From positions 84,684 through 148,683 of the forward strand of contig JAVEDP010000032.1 in NCBI GenBank assembly GCA_030841085.1: a stretch of 64,000 nucleotides of DNA. Direction: 5' to 3'. Positions 25,761 to 33,273 of this stretch are shown one piece after another (the stretch's first letter is position 1; the number at the start of each line of letters is the position of its first letter). The notes under the pieces were generated by a model, which saw only the letters and a list, made by a program, of their open reading frames with translations, was not told the DNA's origin and searched no databases. The DNA is from Pyrinomonadaceae bacterium (GTDB lineage: Bacteria > Acidobacteriota > Blastocatellia > Pyrinomonadales > Pyrinomonadaceae). A program made the translations under genes and the position numbers.

Positions 25761-25786
25761 CGCCTAGCATAGGCGTTTGGTATACT
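25761..25786 (+). promoter_or_regulatory. Promoter/operator candidate for the TA pair
   Basis: A perfect dyad CGCCTA-GCA-TAGGCG (25761-25775) sits just upstream of a TATACT -10-like hexamer (25781-25786), about 30 bases before the antitoxin ATG. A palindrome overlapping the promoter spacer is the expected place for autorepression by a TA complex. The -35 box is not recognisable. Confidence 0.5.
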
Positions 25787-25817
25787 TGCGACGTGAATTT
25801 AGTAACGGAGGATCGCT

Positions 25818-26042
25818 ATGGCGCAATCTTTATCAGATGTCGCTATTAAGCAACTTAGCGTAACAGAGCGGCTCGACCTGATAAGCGTGCTGTGGGATAG
25901 CATCCCGGATTCGCTCGAAGAGATGCCAATTCCAGACTGGCACCGCGAGGAACTGGAACTCCGGCTGGCCGCCGCAGACGCTGATCCGGACGGAGCCATT
26001 CCCTGGGAAGAAGTCAGGCAGCGCCTGCGAAAAAAGGAATGA
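25818..26042 (+). CDS. Addiction module antitoxin (ParD/RelB-like)
   Basis: 74-aa short acidic protein of the addiction-module family often paired with ParE/RelE toxins. It shows the family pattern LSVTERLDLISVLWDSI followed by IPDWHREELELRL and ends in a helical WEEVRQRLRKK tail that would wrap the toxin. The stop overlaps the toxin ATG by four bases. A CGCCTA/TAGGCG palindrome lies upstream. An upstream GGAGG supports the start. Confidence 0.9.
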   Translation: MAQSLSDVAIKQLSVTERLDLISVLWDSIPDSLEEMPIPDWHREELELRLAAADADPDGAIPWEEVRQRLRKKE

Positions 26043-26350
26043 GCAGGCGCATTGTCCTGCGGCCAGAGGCACAAGCTGACTTGTTGCAAGCGCGTGACTG
26101 GTACGCACAGGAAGATTCGGAATTAGCAGAGGCGTTCGTTGGATCCTTCGAAGCAATAATCGCGCGAATCGGAGCGATGCCAGAGCTTTATCCCTTGGTG
26201 CTAAAGAACGCCCGCCGCGGCAAGCTTCGTAGATTTCCTTATCTTGTTTATTACAGACTCTTCTCAGATCGGGTCGAAGTAATAGGCGTGCTGCACGGCA
26301 GCCGAGATCCACGCGTGTGGCAGCAGCGAGTCGATCGCAAGAAGTTTTGA
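26039..26350 (+). CDS. ParE/RelE-family toxin
   Basis: 103-aa toxin of the ParE branch. It has the entry LRPEAQADLLQARDWY, the central PELYPLVLKNARRGKLRRFPY and the C-terminal YYRLFSDRVEVIGVLHGSRD typical of that fold. RelE members cleave ribosomal mRNA and ParE members poison gyrase; the sequence does not settle which applies. The ATG overlaps the antitoxin stop (ATGA). Confidence 0.92.
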   Translation: MSRRIVLRPEAQADLLQARDWYAQEDSELAEAFVGSFEAIIARIGAMPELYPLVLKNARRGKLRRFPYLVYYRLFSDRVEVIGVLHGSRDPRVWQQRVDRKKF

Positions 26351-26409
26351 TAGCGTAAGTACTGCCACAGCCTAACCAGTATTTTGTTTTCGCAGGTCGG
26401 TGACGAAGT

Positions 26410-26793
26410 ATGGATAGAATTGTCGCATCGGTGAGAATCGATAACGCGTTAGACGCTTCGAAGCGTCTCAGTTGTGACGCGTTTGTAGATATCAACGCAC
26501 GCTTCATGGTGTTACCCGCCTCCTGGAAAGACAGGTTGGGGGAATTGGAATCAACCAGAACTGTTGAACTGGAGACTGCTACCCAAGGAACCGTAAAAGG
26601 CGAAGTTTGTGGACCTGTTCGCATAGAGATCGAAGGCTTTCGTCCAATCTGTAGTGAAGTTACATTTGTAGAAATGAAGACTGAAAATGGACGGTGCGAA
26701 CCGTTAATCGGCAGCATTGTATTGGCGCAAAGTCAGGCGGGCTTGGATATGCTCGGTCACTGGTTGGTTCCCATCCACATGGACTTGAAGTGA
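26410..26793 (+). CDS. Retropepsin-like (clan AA) protein with altered active site
   Basis: 127-aa protein with the layout of bacterial single-domain aspartic proteases: an N-terminal strand, a CDAFVD-x5-FMVLP segment near residues 22-38, then GEVCGPVRIEI, and a C-terminal PLIGSIVLAQSQAGLDM block that matches the second hydrophobic-hydrophobic-Gly strand. Where active members have DTGA after Val-Asp, this one has DINA, so the Thr and Gly of the catalytic triplet are missing and it may be inactive. No Shine-Dalgarno is seen. It lies between a TA pair and a GIY-YIG protein. Confidence 0.68.
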   Translation: MDRIVASVRIDNALDASKRLSCDAFVDINARFMVLPASWKDRLGELESTRTVELETATQGTVKGEVCGPVRIEIEGFRPICSEVTFVEMKTENGRCEPLIGSIVLAQSQAGLDMLGHWLVPIHMDLK

Positions 26794-26836
26794 TCCTGTC
26801 TAACTGCCCAGCACTTCGTCATCCACAAATAAGAAT

Positions 26837-27640
26837 ATGAGCGACTATTATGTTTACGTTTACATAGATCCTCGTAACTTCGAGGAGTTTTACTACGGGA
26901 AGGGTTGCGGATCCCGAAAAGATGCCCATCTCTTCGAGGAGTCTGATTCAGCAAAGTCACGACGAATTCAGGAAATAAAAAAAGAGGGCCTTACGCCCAT
27001 TATCCGGGTCATCGTAAGAGATCTGAGCGAAACGGAAGCACTGTTAATCGAAAAAACCCTGCTGTGGAAATTGGGCAAGCTGACGACGAACATTGCTACA
27101 GGACACTTCGCGGAAAAATTTCGCCCACACAACACATTGCACAAAGAGCTATCCGGCTTCGACTTCAAAAACAGCATTCTCTACTACAATGTCGGAGAGT
27201 GCGAGTATAGAAACTGGGATGACTACTCAAAGTTTGATTTCATCTCAGCCGGTCAGGGCCAGCGCTGGCGCGATGCTATGCTGGGATTTAATCCAGGAGA
27301 TTTTTTCTTCGCATATTTAAAGCGATGCGGATTTGTTGGTTTAGGTAAAATCAGGGAAAAGGCAGTGATGGTTCGCGACGTTCTCATCGATGGTAAACCA
27401 CTTCTATCGTTTCCGTTGTCGGCGCCGCTAATGAATGCCAACAGTACAGATCCAGAACTATCCGAGTATGTTTGTCTCGTGGACTGGATTAAGTTCGTTC
27501 CGAGAGCTGAAGCGAAGAAGCGTTCTGCTCCAAAACTATTTACGACCACTCATGTGCGCGCTTCACTGGATGGACAGCCTGAAACGGTCAAGTTCTTGGA
27601 AGGGGAATTTGGCATAAATGTGCGTGAATTGATTGCCTGA
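26837..27640 (+). CDS. GIY-YIG nuclease domain fused to an EVE-like domain
   Basis: 267-aa protein in two parts. Residues 1-95 look like a LEM-3-type GIY-YIG endonuclease: VYVYID at the GIY position, FYYGKG at the YIG position, the conserved Arg in GSRKDAH and a metal-binding Glu in LLIEKTLLW. Residues about 110-260 look like a PUA/EVE-type domain, with ILYYNVGECEYRNWDDY, then FISAGQGQRW and GDFFFAYLKRCGFVGLGKI. EVE domains bind modified bases in DNA or RNA, so a nuclease that targets modified DNA is a reasonable inference. I do not recognise a named family for the full architecture. There is no strong Shine-Dalgarno. Confidence 0.72.
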   Translation: MSDYYVYVYIDPRNFEEFYYGKGCGSRKDAHLFEESDSAKSRRIQEIKKEGLTPIIRVIVRDLSETEALLIEKTLLWKLGKLTTNIATGHFAEKFRPHNTLHKELSGFDFKNSILYYNVGECEYRNWDDYSKFDFISAGQGQRWRDAMLGFNPGDFFFAYLKRCGFVGLGKIREKAVMVRDVLIDGKPLLSFPLSAPLMNANSTDPELSEYVCLVDWIKFVPRAEAKKRSAPKLFTTTHVRASLDGQPETVKFLEGEFGINVRELIA

Positions 27641-27684
27641 TTTTATCGGAACCAACGTGCTGGCTTCTAAGCTCCGCCTTAAGC

Positions 27685-29706
27685 TCAAACCTCCCGTTCC
27701 CAATTTTGGGGCGCTTCGAACCATATTCCTGTCAGCGGCGGCAAAGTAATTACAGCCGAATAGTCAAGGCCGTGATGAGGAGTTGCCTCCGCCGCAATTC
27801 GCTTTGACGAACCACCGTTCGCGCCGCCATAACTTTCAGTGTCGGTATTTAATAACGGTTTGTACTTCCCTGCGCGCGGCAGTCCCAAACGATAAGCTTC
27901 AACACTCACCGCTGAAAAGTTATAGACGCAGATGATTTCCGCGCTTGTCGATGGCGAGATGCGCCGAAATGCGATCACGTTTTGCGCCGCGTTATCAACA
28001 TCGATCCAGGCAAAGCCAGCAGGCTCGCCGTCGGCCTCCCATAAACATTGGTGCTTGCCATAAATGCGGTTAACGTTGCGCAACAATTTTTGCAGCCCGG
28101 CGTGCAGCGGCTCCTCGATCAAACGCCAATCGAGACTTTCGGTCTCGGACCATTCGCGCCACTGCCCAAACTCGCCGCCCATGAACAGCAGCTTCTTGCC
28201 CGGGTGCGCCCACATGTAGGCGTACAGCGCGCGCAGGTTTGCAAACTTCTGTTCCGTACTGCCGGGCATCTTATTCAGCAGTGAACCCTTCATATGGACC
28301 ACTTCATCGTGCGACAGCGGCAGGATAAAGTTTTCACTCCACGCATAGACCAAACCAAACGTCAGCGAATTGTGATTGCCGGCGCGAAACAGTGGATCGG
28401 TTTGGAAGTATTTCAGCGTGTCATGCATCCAGCCCATGTTCCATTTAAAGTCGAACCCCAGGCCGCCCGTGTAGGTCGGATGGCTGACCAGCGGCCATGC
28501 AGTTGATTCCTCCGCAATCATGATCGTGCCTGGACATTCGCGATGCGTTACCTCATTCAACTCTTTCAGGAACGCGAGCGCTTCGAGATTTTCGCGGCCG
28601 CCGAATTGATTCGGAACCCACTCGCCTTCCTTGCGGCTGTAATCGAGATAAAGCATCGAGGCGACAGCGTCAACGCGCAAGCCATCAATATGAAACTCGC
28701 GAAACCAATAAAGCGCGTTCGCAATCAAAAAGTTTCGCACCTCGCTGCGCCCGTAATTGAAAATGTACGTGCCCCAATCGGGATGCTCGCCTTTGCGCGG
28801 ATCGAGATGTTCGTACAAGGCTGAACCATCGAAACGTCCGAGCGTGAACGCGTCTTTGGGAAAGTGCGCCGGCACCCAATCCATGATCACGCCAATGTTT
28901 TTCCGGTGCAGGTAGTCAATCAAATAGCGCAGGTCGTCGGGCGTGCCATAGCGCGCTGAAGGCGCATAGTAATTACTCACTTGATATCCCCAAGATGGTC
29001 CATAGGGAAATTCCTTGAGCGGCAAGAACTCAACGTGCGTGAAGCCTAGTTCGCGAACATACTTCGCCAGCGGTCCAGCCATTTCTCGATAATTCAGCGG
29101 GCGATTGTCTTCTTCGGCGACGCGCCGCCACGATCCGAAATGAACTTCATAAATCGACAATGGCCGGCGAAAGTGTTCCGCCGTCGTGCGTCGCCTCATC
29201 CAGGTCGCATCGCGAAAGCGATAGTTCGATTCGTATACGACGGACGAAGTGTTGGGCGGCTCTTCCGCGTATGACGCGTACGGATCGGCCTTTAGAAACA
29301 CAGGCAGGCCCGGCGATTTGAGTTCGTACTTGTAAATCTCGCCCGGGTCGAGGTTGGGTACAAAGGTTTCCCAAACGCCGGACTCGCCGGAGCGTTGCAT
29401 TGAATGCTGCGTTCCGTCCCAGCCATTGAAATTGCCAACTACGCTAACGCGTTCAGCATTCGGCGCCCAGACAGCAAACGAAACTCCCTTCACGCCATCT
29501 CGAGTAACGGCGTGCGCGCCGAGTTTCTCGTAGATGTTTTCGTGCTTTCCTTCCGCAAACAAATGGAGATCGAGTTCGCCTAATATTGGCGCAGATTCAG
29601 TTTGAACTTCGGGCTGCGGTTTCGGCGCGCGCTTGCGCGGAACGCGACGCGATACAGTTTCCGTTTTCTTTGGTCGCTTGGATTTGCTGGGATCCTTTTT
29701 AGTCAT
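27685..29706 (-). CDS. glgB: 1,4-alpha-glucan branching enzyme
   Basis: 673-aa GH13 enzyme that moves alpha-1,4 chains to alpha-1,6 branch points in glycogen. An N-terminal Lys/Arg/Pro-rich extension (residues 1-38) precedes a CBM48 domain (FAVWAPNAERVSVVGNFNGW), the catalytic barrel and a C-terminal all-beta domain. Catalytic residues are Asp346 in GLRVDAV, Glu399 in MIAEES and the Asp in LSHDEVVHMKGS. The ATG overlaps the GH57 stop by four bases, so the two are coupled. GlgA, the synthase, is at 62389. Confidence 0.96.
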   Translation of the reverse strand: MTKKDPSKSKRPKKTETVSRRVPRKRAPKPQPEVQTESAPILGELDLHLFAEGKHENIYEKLGAHAVTRDGVKGVSFAVWAPNAERVSVVGNFNGWDGTQHSMQRSGESGVWETFVPNLDPGEIYKYELKSPGLPVFLKADPYASYAEEPPNTSSVVYESNYRFRDATWMRRRTTAEHFRRPLSIYEVHFGSWRRVAEEDNRPLNYREMAGPLAKYVRELGFTHVEFLPLKEFPYGPSWGYQVSNYYAPSARYGTPDDLRYLIDYLHRKNIGVIMDWVPAHFPKDAFTLGRFDGSALYEHLDPRKGEHPDWGTYIFNYGRSEVRNFLIANALYWFREFHIDGLRVDAVASMLYLDYSRKEGEWVPNQFGGRENLEALAFLKELNEVTHRECPGTIMIAEESTAWPLVSHPTYTGGLGFDFKWNMGWMHDTLKYFQTDPLFRAGNHNSLTFGLVYAWSENFILPLSHDEVVHMKGSLLNKMPGSTEQKFANLRALYAYMWAHPGKKLLFMGGEFGQWREWSETESLDWRLIEEPLHAGLQKLLRNVNRIYGKHQCLWEADGEPAGFAWIDVDNAAQNVIAFRRISPSTSAEIICVYNFSAVSVEAYRLGLPRAGKYKPLLNTDTESYGGANGGSSKRIAAEATPHHGLDYSAVITLPPLTGIWFEAPQNWEREV

Positions 29707-31247
29707 GCAATCACTTGCACCAATTTCTCGCCCGCCCGATCAAACGAAGGATTAGCCGGCTCAACAAAGCCTCGATAAATATCGGCACCGTTTCCCAACT
29801 CCGGACGATTGCTTTTTGCTTCAGCCAGAATTTCCAGGAAGCGCTGCCGCGGCGACGGCAATCCGAATTCATGCATTAACTCGATGACGCGGCAGGCGTA
29901 CTTCAGAATCTGAATTGGTTCAAGGCCGCCGATATCGTTAAAGAACCAACCGCAACTGGTAAACATCAACAACGCGTCGCGCTGCATTTCCAGGAATGAC
30001 AGGGCTTTCAGCTCTTGTTCGCGACTTAACTGCCGCGGCGCATGGCTGCGCAGGAATATCTCGCGCGATTCGAATTGATCCAGGATTAGGCTTATCGACT
30101 CATCTCGCGCCGCCCAGGGATCGACAAACAACTCACCACGCGTTGCTTCGAAAGCGGCTGCTGCTTCGTCACGCAAAAAGTTGAGCGCCTCGCGCAAAGG
30201 TTCTCGCCACGCCTGGTTCCAACCTGCGCCACCACCCGTGTGACAGCCACAGTCGCTGGTCCAACGGCCCACGCCGTGAATACAACTCCACGAACCGCCC
30301 TCGCCCGCCGGGCCATTATCTATTTCCACTTCGACCGCGGGCGGATGCTGATCCAAATACTCGCCATAGTTAGTCACGCGAAATCCATGCGCGGGCGCAG
30401 CCGTTTCCAACAAGTAAGCCAAGCCAAGGTCGCCGAACTTATGATGATGTCCGTAGCTTTCGCCATCAGTCGCGACATTGACCATCTGATCTGATCCCGG
30501 CCGCCCGGCAATACGTTCGGCCAGCGACGCACTTGAGGAAAGTGCGTGCTCAAACGCGATTGCCTGCGCAACGTCTTGATCGTAGAAAAAGACTGCCAGC
30601 GATTTTCCGGAACCGTCTCGATGATAGCGCCGATACGAAACGCTGGTGTCAATGCTGTCTTTTGTTTTCTCTTGCCAAACGGCAGGCACCCGCTCGCTGT
30701 GGCGAATGCGCGCGGCTTGTTGCGGCGCAAGGATTACAAACCTCAATCCATGATCGATCAGCGAGTCGAGCACATCGTCGTTGCAAGCAGTTTCCGGAAG
30801 CCACATTGACTCCGGTTCGCGTCGAAAGCGGTAGCGAAAATCTGCCAGCCCCCAACGAATTTGCGTGAGCCGATCGCGTTCATTGCATAACGGCAGGATC
30901 GCGTGATTGTAAGCTTGTGCGATTGCATTGCCGTGGCCGTTGCAACGCGCCATGCTCTCGGCATCGGCAGCAATGATGCTGGAATAAGTCGCCGGATGGT
31001 GTACCTCGAGCCATGACAACAAGGTTGGGCCGAAATCAAAACTGATGTTCGCGTAGTTATTGACTACCAGCCCGCTACCATTTGCCGTTTGTATTCGAAC
31101 TGCACTGTTTGGCGCGTAACACTCCGCATGAATGCGTTCGTTCCAATCGTGAAAGGGCGCGGCGTCAGGCTCAGGATCAATACTGCCGGTCCACGGGTTT
31201 TCGCGTGGCGGCTGATAAAAGTGGCCGTGAATGATTAAGGATGACAT
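29703..31247 (-). CDS. GH57 family glycoside hydrolase/glucanotransferase
   Basis: 514-aa enzyme with a GH57 (beta/alpha)7 barrel. It begins with the family motif IIHGHFYQPPRENPW, and the putative nucleophile lies in MWLPETACN. ATDGESYGHHH holds the acid Asp region. The C-terminal part resembles DUF3536, but the protein is shorter than the roughly 800-aa members that carry a full domain. GH57 enzymes act on alpha-glucans as amylases, 4-alpha-glucanotransferases or branching enzymes. Placement just before glgB with an ATGA overlap supports a role in glycogen metabolism. Confidence 0.88.
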   Translation of the reverse strand: MSSLIIHGHFYQPPRENPWTGSIDPEPDAAPFHDWNERIHAECYAPNSAVRIQTANGSGLVVNNYANISFDFGPTLLSWLEVHHPATYSSIIAADAESMARCNGHGNAIAQAYNHAILPLCNERDRLTQIRWGLADFRYRFRREPESMWLPETACNDDVLDSLIDHGLRFVILAPQQAARIRHSERVPAVWQEKTKDSIDTSVSYRRYHRDGSGKSLAVFFYDQDVAQAIAFEHALSSSASLAERIAGRPGSDQMVNVATDGESYGHHHKFGDLGLAYLLETAAPAHGFRVTNYGEYLDQHPPAVEVEIDNGPAGEGGSWSCIHGVGRWTSDCGCHTGGGAGWNQAWREPLREALNFLRDEAAAAFEATRGELFVDPWAARDESISLILDQFESREIFLRSHAPRQLSREQELKALSFLEMQRDALLMFTSCGWFFNDIGGLEPIQILKYACRVIELMHEFGLPSPRQRFLEILAEAKSNRPELGNGADIYRGFVEPANPSFDRAGEKLVQVIA

Positions 31248-31312
31248 ATGAAATTAGACCATCTGCGCTTAGAGTAGCGCAGGCGTTTGTAGTGACAAAA
31301 TGCCCCCTGACG

Positions 31313-31395
31313 GCACAGACTCGGGTTTGTGGTTGAGTGGCATAGACTTCAGTCTGTGACTGCGGCGACCGCCACAGACTAAAGTCTATGCCACT
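31313..31395. repeat. Palindromic repeat cluster, family D
   Basis: GGCATAGACTTCAGTCTGTG (31339-31358) faces an imperfect complement at 31372-31395. A third degraded unit (CACAGACTCGGGTTTGTGG) begins at 31313. It lies between the divergent GH57 and K+ channel genes. The rest of the gap 31248-31486 shows nothing. Confidence 0.82.
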
Positions 31396-31486
31396 CAGTC
31401 TCTGGAACCATTTGCTAAACAGCAATTCAGCGATAACATCACGTCACTAACCATTCGTCATTTGCTGTGCTCAAACCGAAGTTGCT

Positions 31487-32584
31487 ATGAGACTCCTGGC
31501 CATCATTCCCGGTCTCGCGTTAATCCTCGTGATTCTGTGGGACGCTTTCGAAACGATCATCTTGCCGCGGCGAGTTACGCGCCGCTTTCGTTTGACGCGG
31601 GTATTTTATCAAACGGCGTGGGCGCCCTGGTCAGCGTTGGCGCGTTCTTTGCACGACCGCAAGCGGCGCGAGAAACTTCTCGGATTGTTTGGGCCATTGT
31701 CATTGCTGATGCTGCTGGCGCTCTGGACGCTTGGTCTGATGTTCGGGTACGCAATTCTTTACTGGAGCGTGGGGGCACACTTAAATGTCAGCGCTCGTCC
31801 TACTTTCCCTGAATACCTTTATCTAAGCGGCACAACATTCTTAACGCTTGGTTACGGCGATGTAGTGCCGATGCTTGCTGCCGGCCGCACACTCTCCGTC
31901 ATCGAAGCTGCGACTGGTTTTGGCTTACTGGCAATTGTCATCGGCTATCTTCCAGTTCTTTATCAAGCTTTCTCGCGACGGGAAGTAAATATTTCGTTGC
32001 TCGATGCGCGCGCCGGCTCGCCGTCAAGCGCGACCGAAATGTTGCGCCGCCATGGGGAAAGCGGAAACCTGGACGAGCTTGGCTCGGTTCTGCGCGAATG
32101 GGAACGTTGGGCGGCCGAGCTGCTTGAGAGTCACTTGTCTTATCCCGTGCTCTGTTACTTTCGTTCCCAACACGACAATCAGTCATGGCTGGCGGCCCTG
32201 ACAACCGTGCTAGATACCTGTTCGCTCGTAATGGTGGGCGTCGAAGGTCTGCCTGCCTGGCAGGCGCGGCTGACGTTTGCGATGGCCCGGCATGCAGTGG
32301 TGGATCTCGCGCAGGTTTTCAGCACCGCACCAGCCGCGCCACAAGCCTGCGCGACGCGTTTGTTTCCCGGCGATCTCGAACGGCTCCGCGAAATACTTGA
32401 AGACAACGGCGCCTCGCTACAAGACGGCGTGGAAGCCGAACTGCGATTGGAAGAGCTGCGTTTAATGTATGAGCCGTACGTAAGCGCGCTTTCAAACATG
32501 CTGATGATGCCGCTGCCGCCGTGGATTTTGGGCAGCGATGCGATCGACAACTGGAAGACCAGCGCCTGGGGGCGTATTCAATAA
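31487..32584 (+). CDS. Two-pore-loop-type potassium channel family protein
   Basis: 365-aa membrane protein. Membrane helices are at about residues 4-26, 68-95 and 134-160. A pore helix with the selectivity filter TLGYGD (120-125) lies between the last two, which makes this an Ion_trans_2/K+ channel. The 200-residue C-terminus is soluble and helical, without a recognisable RCK domain; it may be a regulatory domain of unknown type. No known ligand site is visible. The gene is divergent from GH57/glgB and is followed by AGGATGAAGGCGG tandem repeats. Confidence 0.88.
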   Translation: MRLLAIIPGLALILVILWDAFETIILPRRVTRRFRLTRVFYQTAWAPWSALARSLHDRKRREKLLGLFGPLSLLMLLALWTLGLMFGYAILYWSVGAHLNVSARPTFPEYLYLSGTTFLTLGYGDVVPMLAAGRTLSVIEAATGFGLLAIVIGYLPVLYQAFSRREVNISLLDARAGSPSSATEMLRRHGESGNLDELGSVLREWERWAAELLESHLSYPVLCYFRSQHDNQSWLAALTTVLDTCSLVMVGVEGLPAWQARLTFAMARHAVVDLAQVFSTAPAAPQACATRLFPGDLERLREILEDNGASLQDGVEAELRLEELRLMYEPYVSALSNMLMMPLPPWILGSDAIDNWKTSAWGRIQ

Positions 32585-32622
32585 AGGATGAAGGCGGAAG
32601 GATGAAGGCGGAAGGATGAAGT
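32585..32622 (+). repeat. Tandem AAGGATGAAGGCGG repeats
   Basis: Three copies of a 14-base unit follow directly after the channel stop codon. The complement (TCATCCTT) appears again at 62353-62385 in front of glgA. The remaining gap to 32904 holds a weak direct repeat of GACCACTGACC-type sequence and a promoter. Confidence 0.75.
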
Positions 32623-32828
32623 CGGCAATCGTTTACCGTTTGTGTTCTCCCCCATGCTTGAAGAGTTGTTCCTACTGACCACTGACCTTTGACTGCTGAC
32701 GCTCCAAAACTTCATGAATGAGTTAGGGAAACGTAACGGAAATGTCACCGAAGATGATGGTCCAAGGTGCAAGCATTCGCGACAACCTGCCGCCGTGGTC
32801 CGTTTCGCGCGAATACGAAAATCACATG

Positions 32829-32857
32829 TTGACACATCACGCTACGCTGCATAGAAT
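32829..32857 (+). promoter_or_regulatory. Sigma-70-type promoter for the small GntR gene
   Basis: A perfect TTGACA (32829-32834) is separated by 17 bases from TAGAAT (32852-32857). Transcription would start near 32864, about 40 bases before the GTG start at 32905. It is the clearest promoter in the window. Confidence 0.68.
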
Positions 32858-32904
32858 TCGGTTTCCCCTAAAAAACAATCGATCGACCGGAGGAGGAGTC
32901 AGAG

Positions 32905-33216
32905 GTGAAAACAACTATTCGTGTCAACCGTAAACGTCCTGAGTCCATGACGAAGCAGATCACGGACCAACTCACGGGCCTTATCGAATCAGGGGCGATG
33001 ACTGTCGGCAGTTATCTTCCGAGCGAACGTGAGCTGGCGAACTCACTGAAAGTAGCGCGCAACGTAGTGCGTGGCAGTTATGAAAGCTTAATGAAGGCAG
33101 GCAGAATTCAGAGCGAAGGTCGCAAAGGTCGCTCAGTCCGAGCTGCGGGCGGCAAACGTCGCGCGCCAGCGAAAGGTTCGAAAGCTGCGAACGCGGCAAA
33201 AGCGCGCAAGAAATAG
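32905..33216 (+). CDS. Small GntR-type winged-helix protein with basic tail
   Basis: 103-aa protein. Residues 12-75 form a GntR winged helix (MTKQITDQLTGLIESG, LPSERELANSLKVARNVVR). There is no effector domain; instead residues 76-103 are a Lys/Arg/Ala tail resembling a DNA-compacting tail. A GTG start at 32905 has AGGAGGAG upstream and a perfect promoter about 40 bases further upstream. YtrA-type or nucleoid-associated functions are possible. A similar tail-less miniature is at 52101. Confidence 0.85.
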   Translation: MKTTIRVNRKRPESMTKQITDQLTGLIESGAMTVGSYLPSERELANSLKVARNVVRGSYESLMKAGRIQSEGRKGRSVRAAGGKRRAPAKGSKAANAAKARKK

Positions 33217-33273
33217 ATCGTAGTCAGGCAACATTCCCCCTTTTCCCCTCGTCGGTTTTTTCAGCACTAATAC

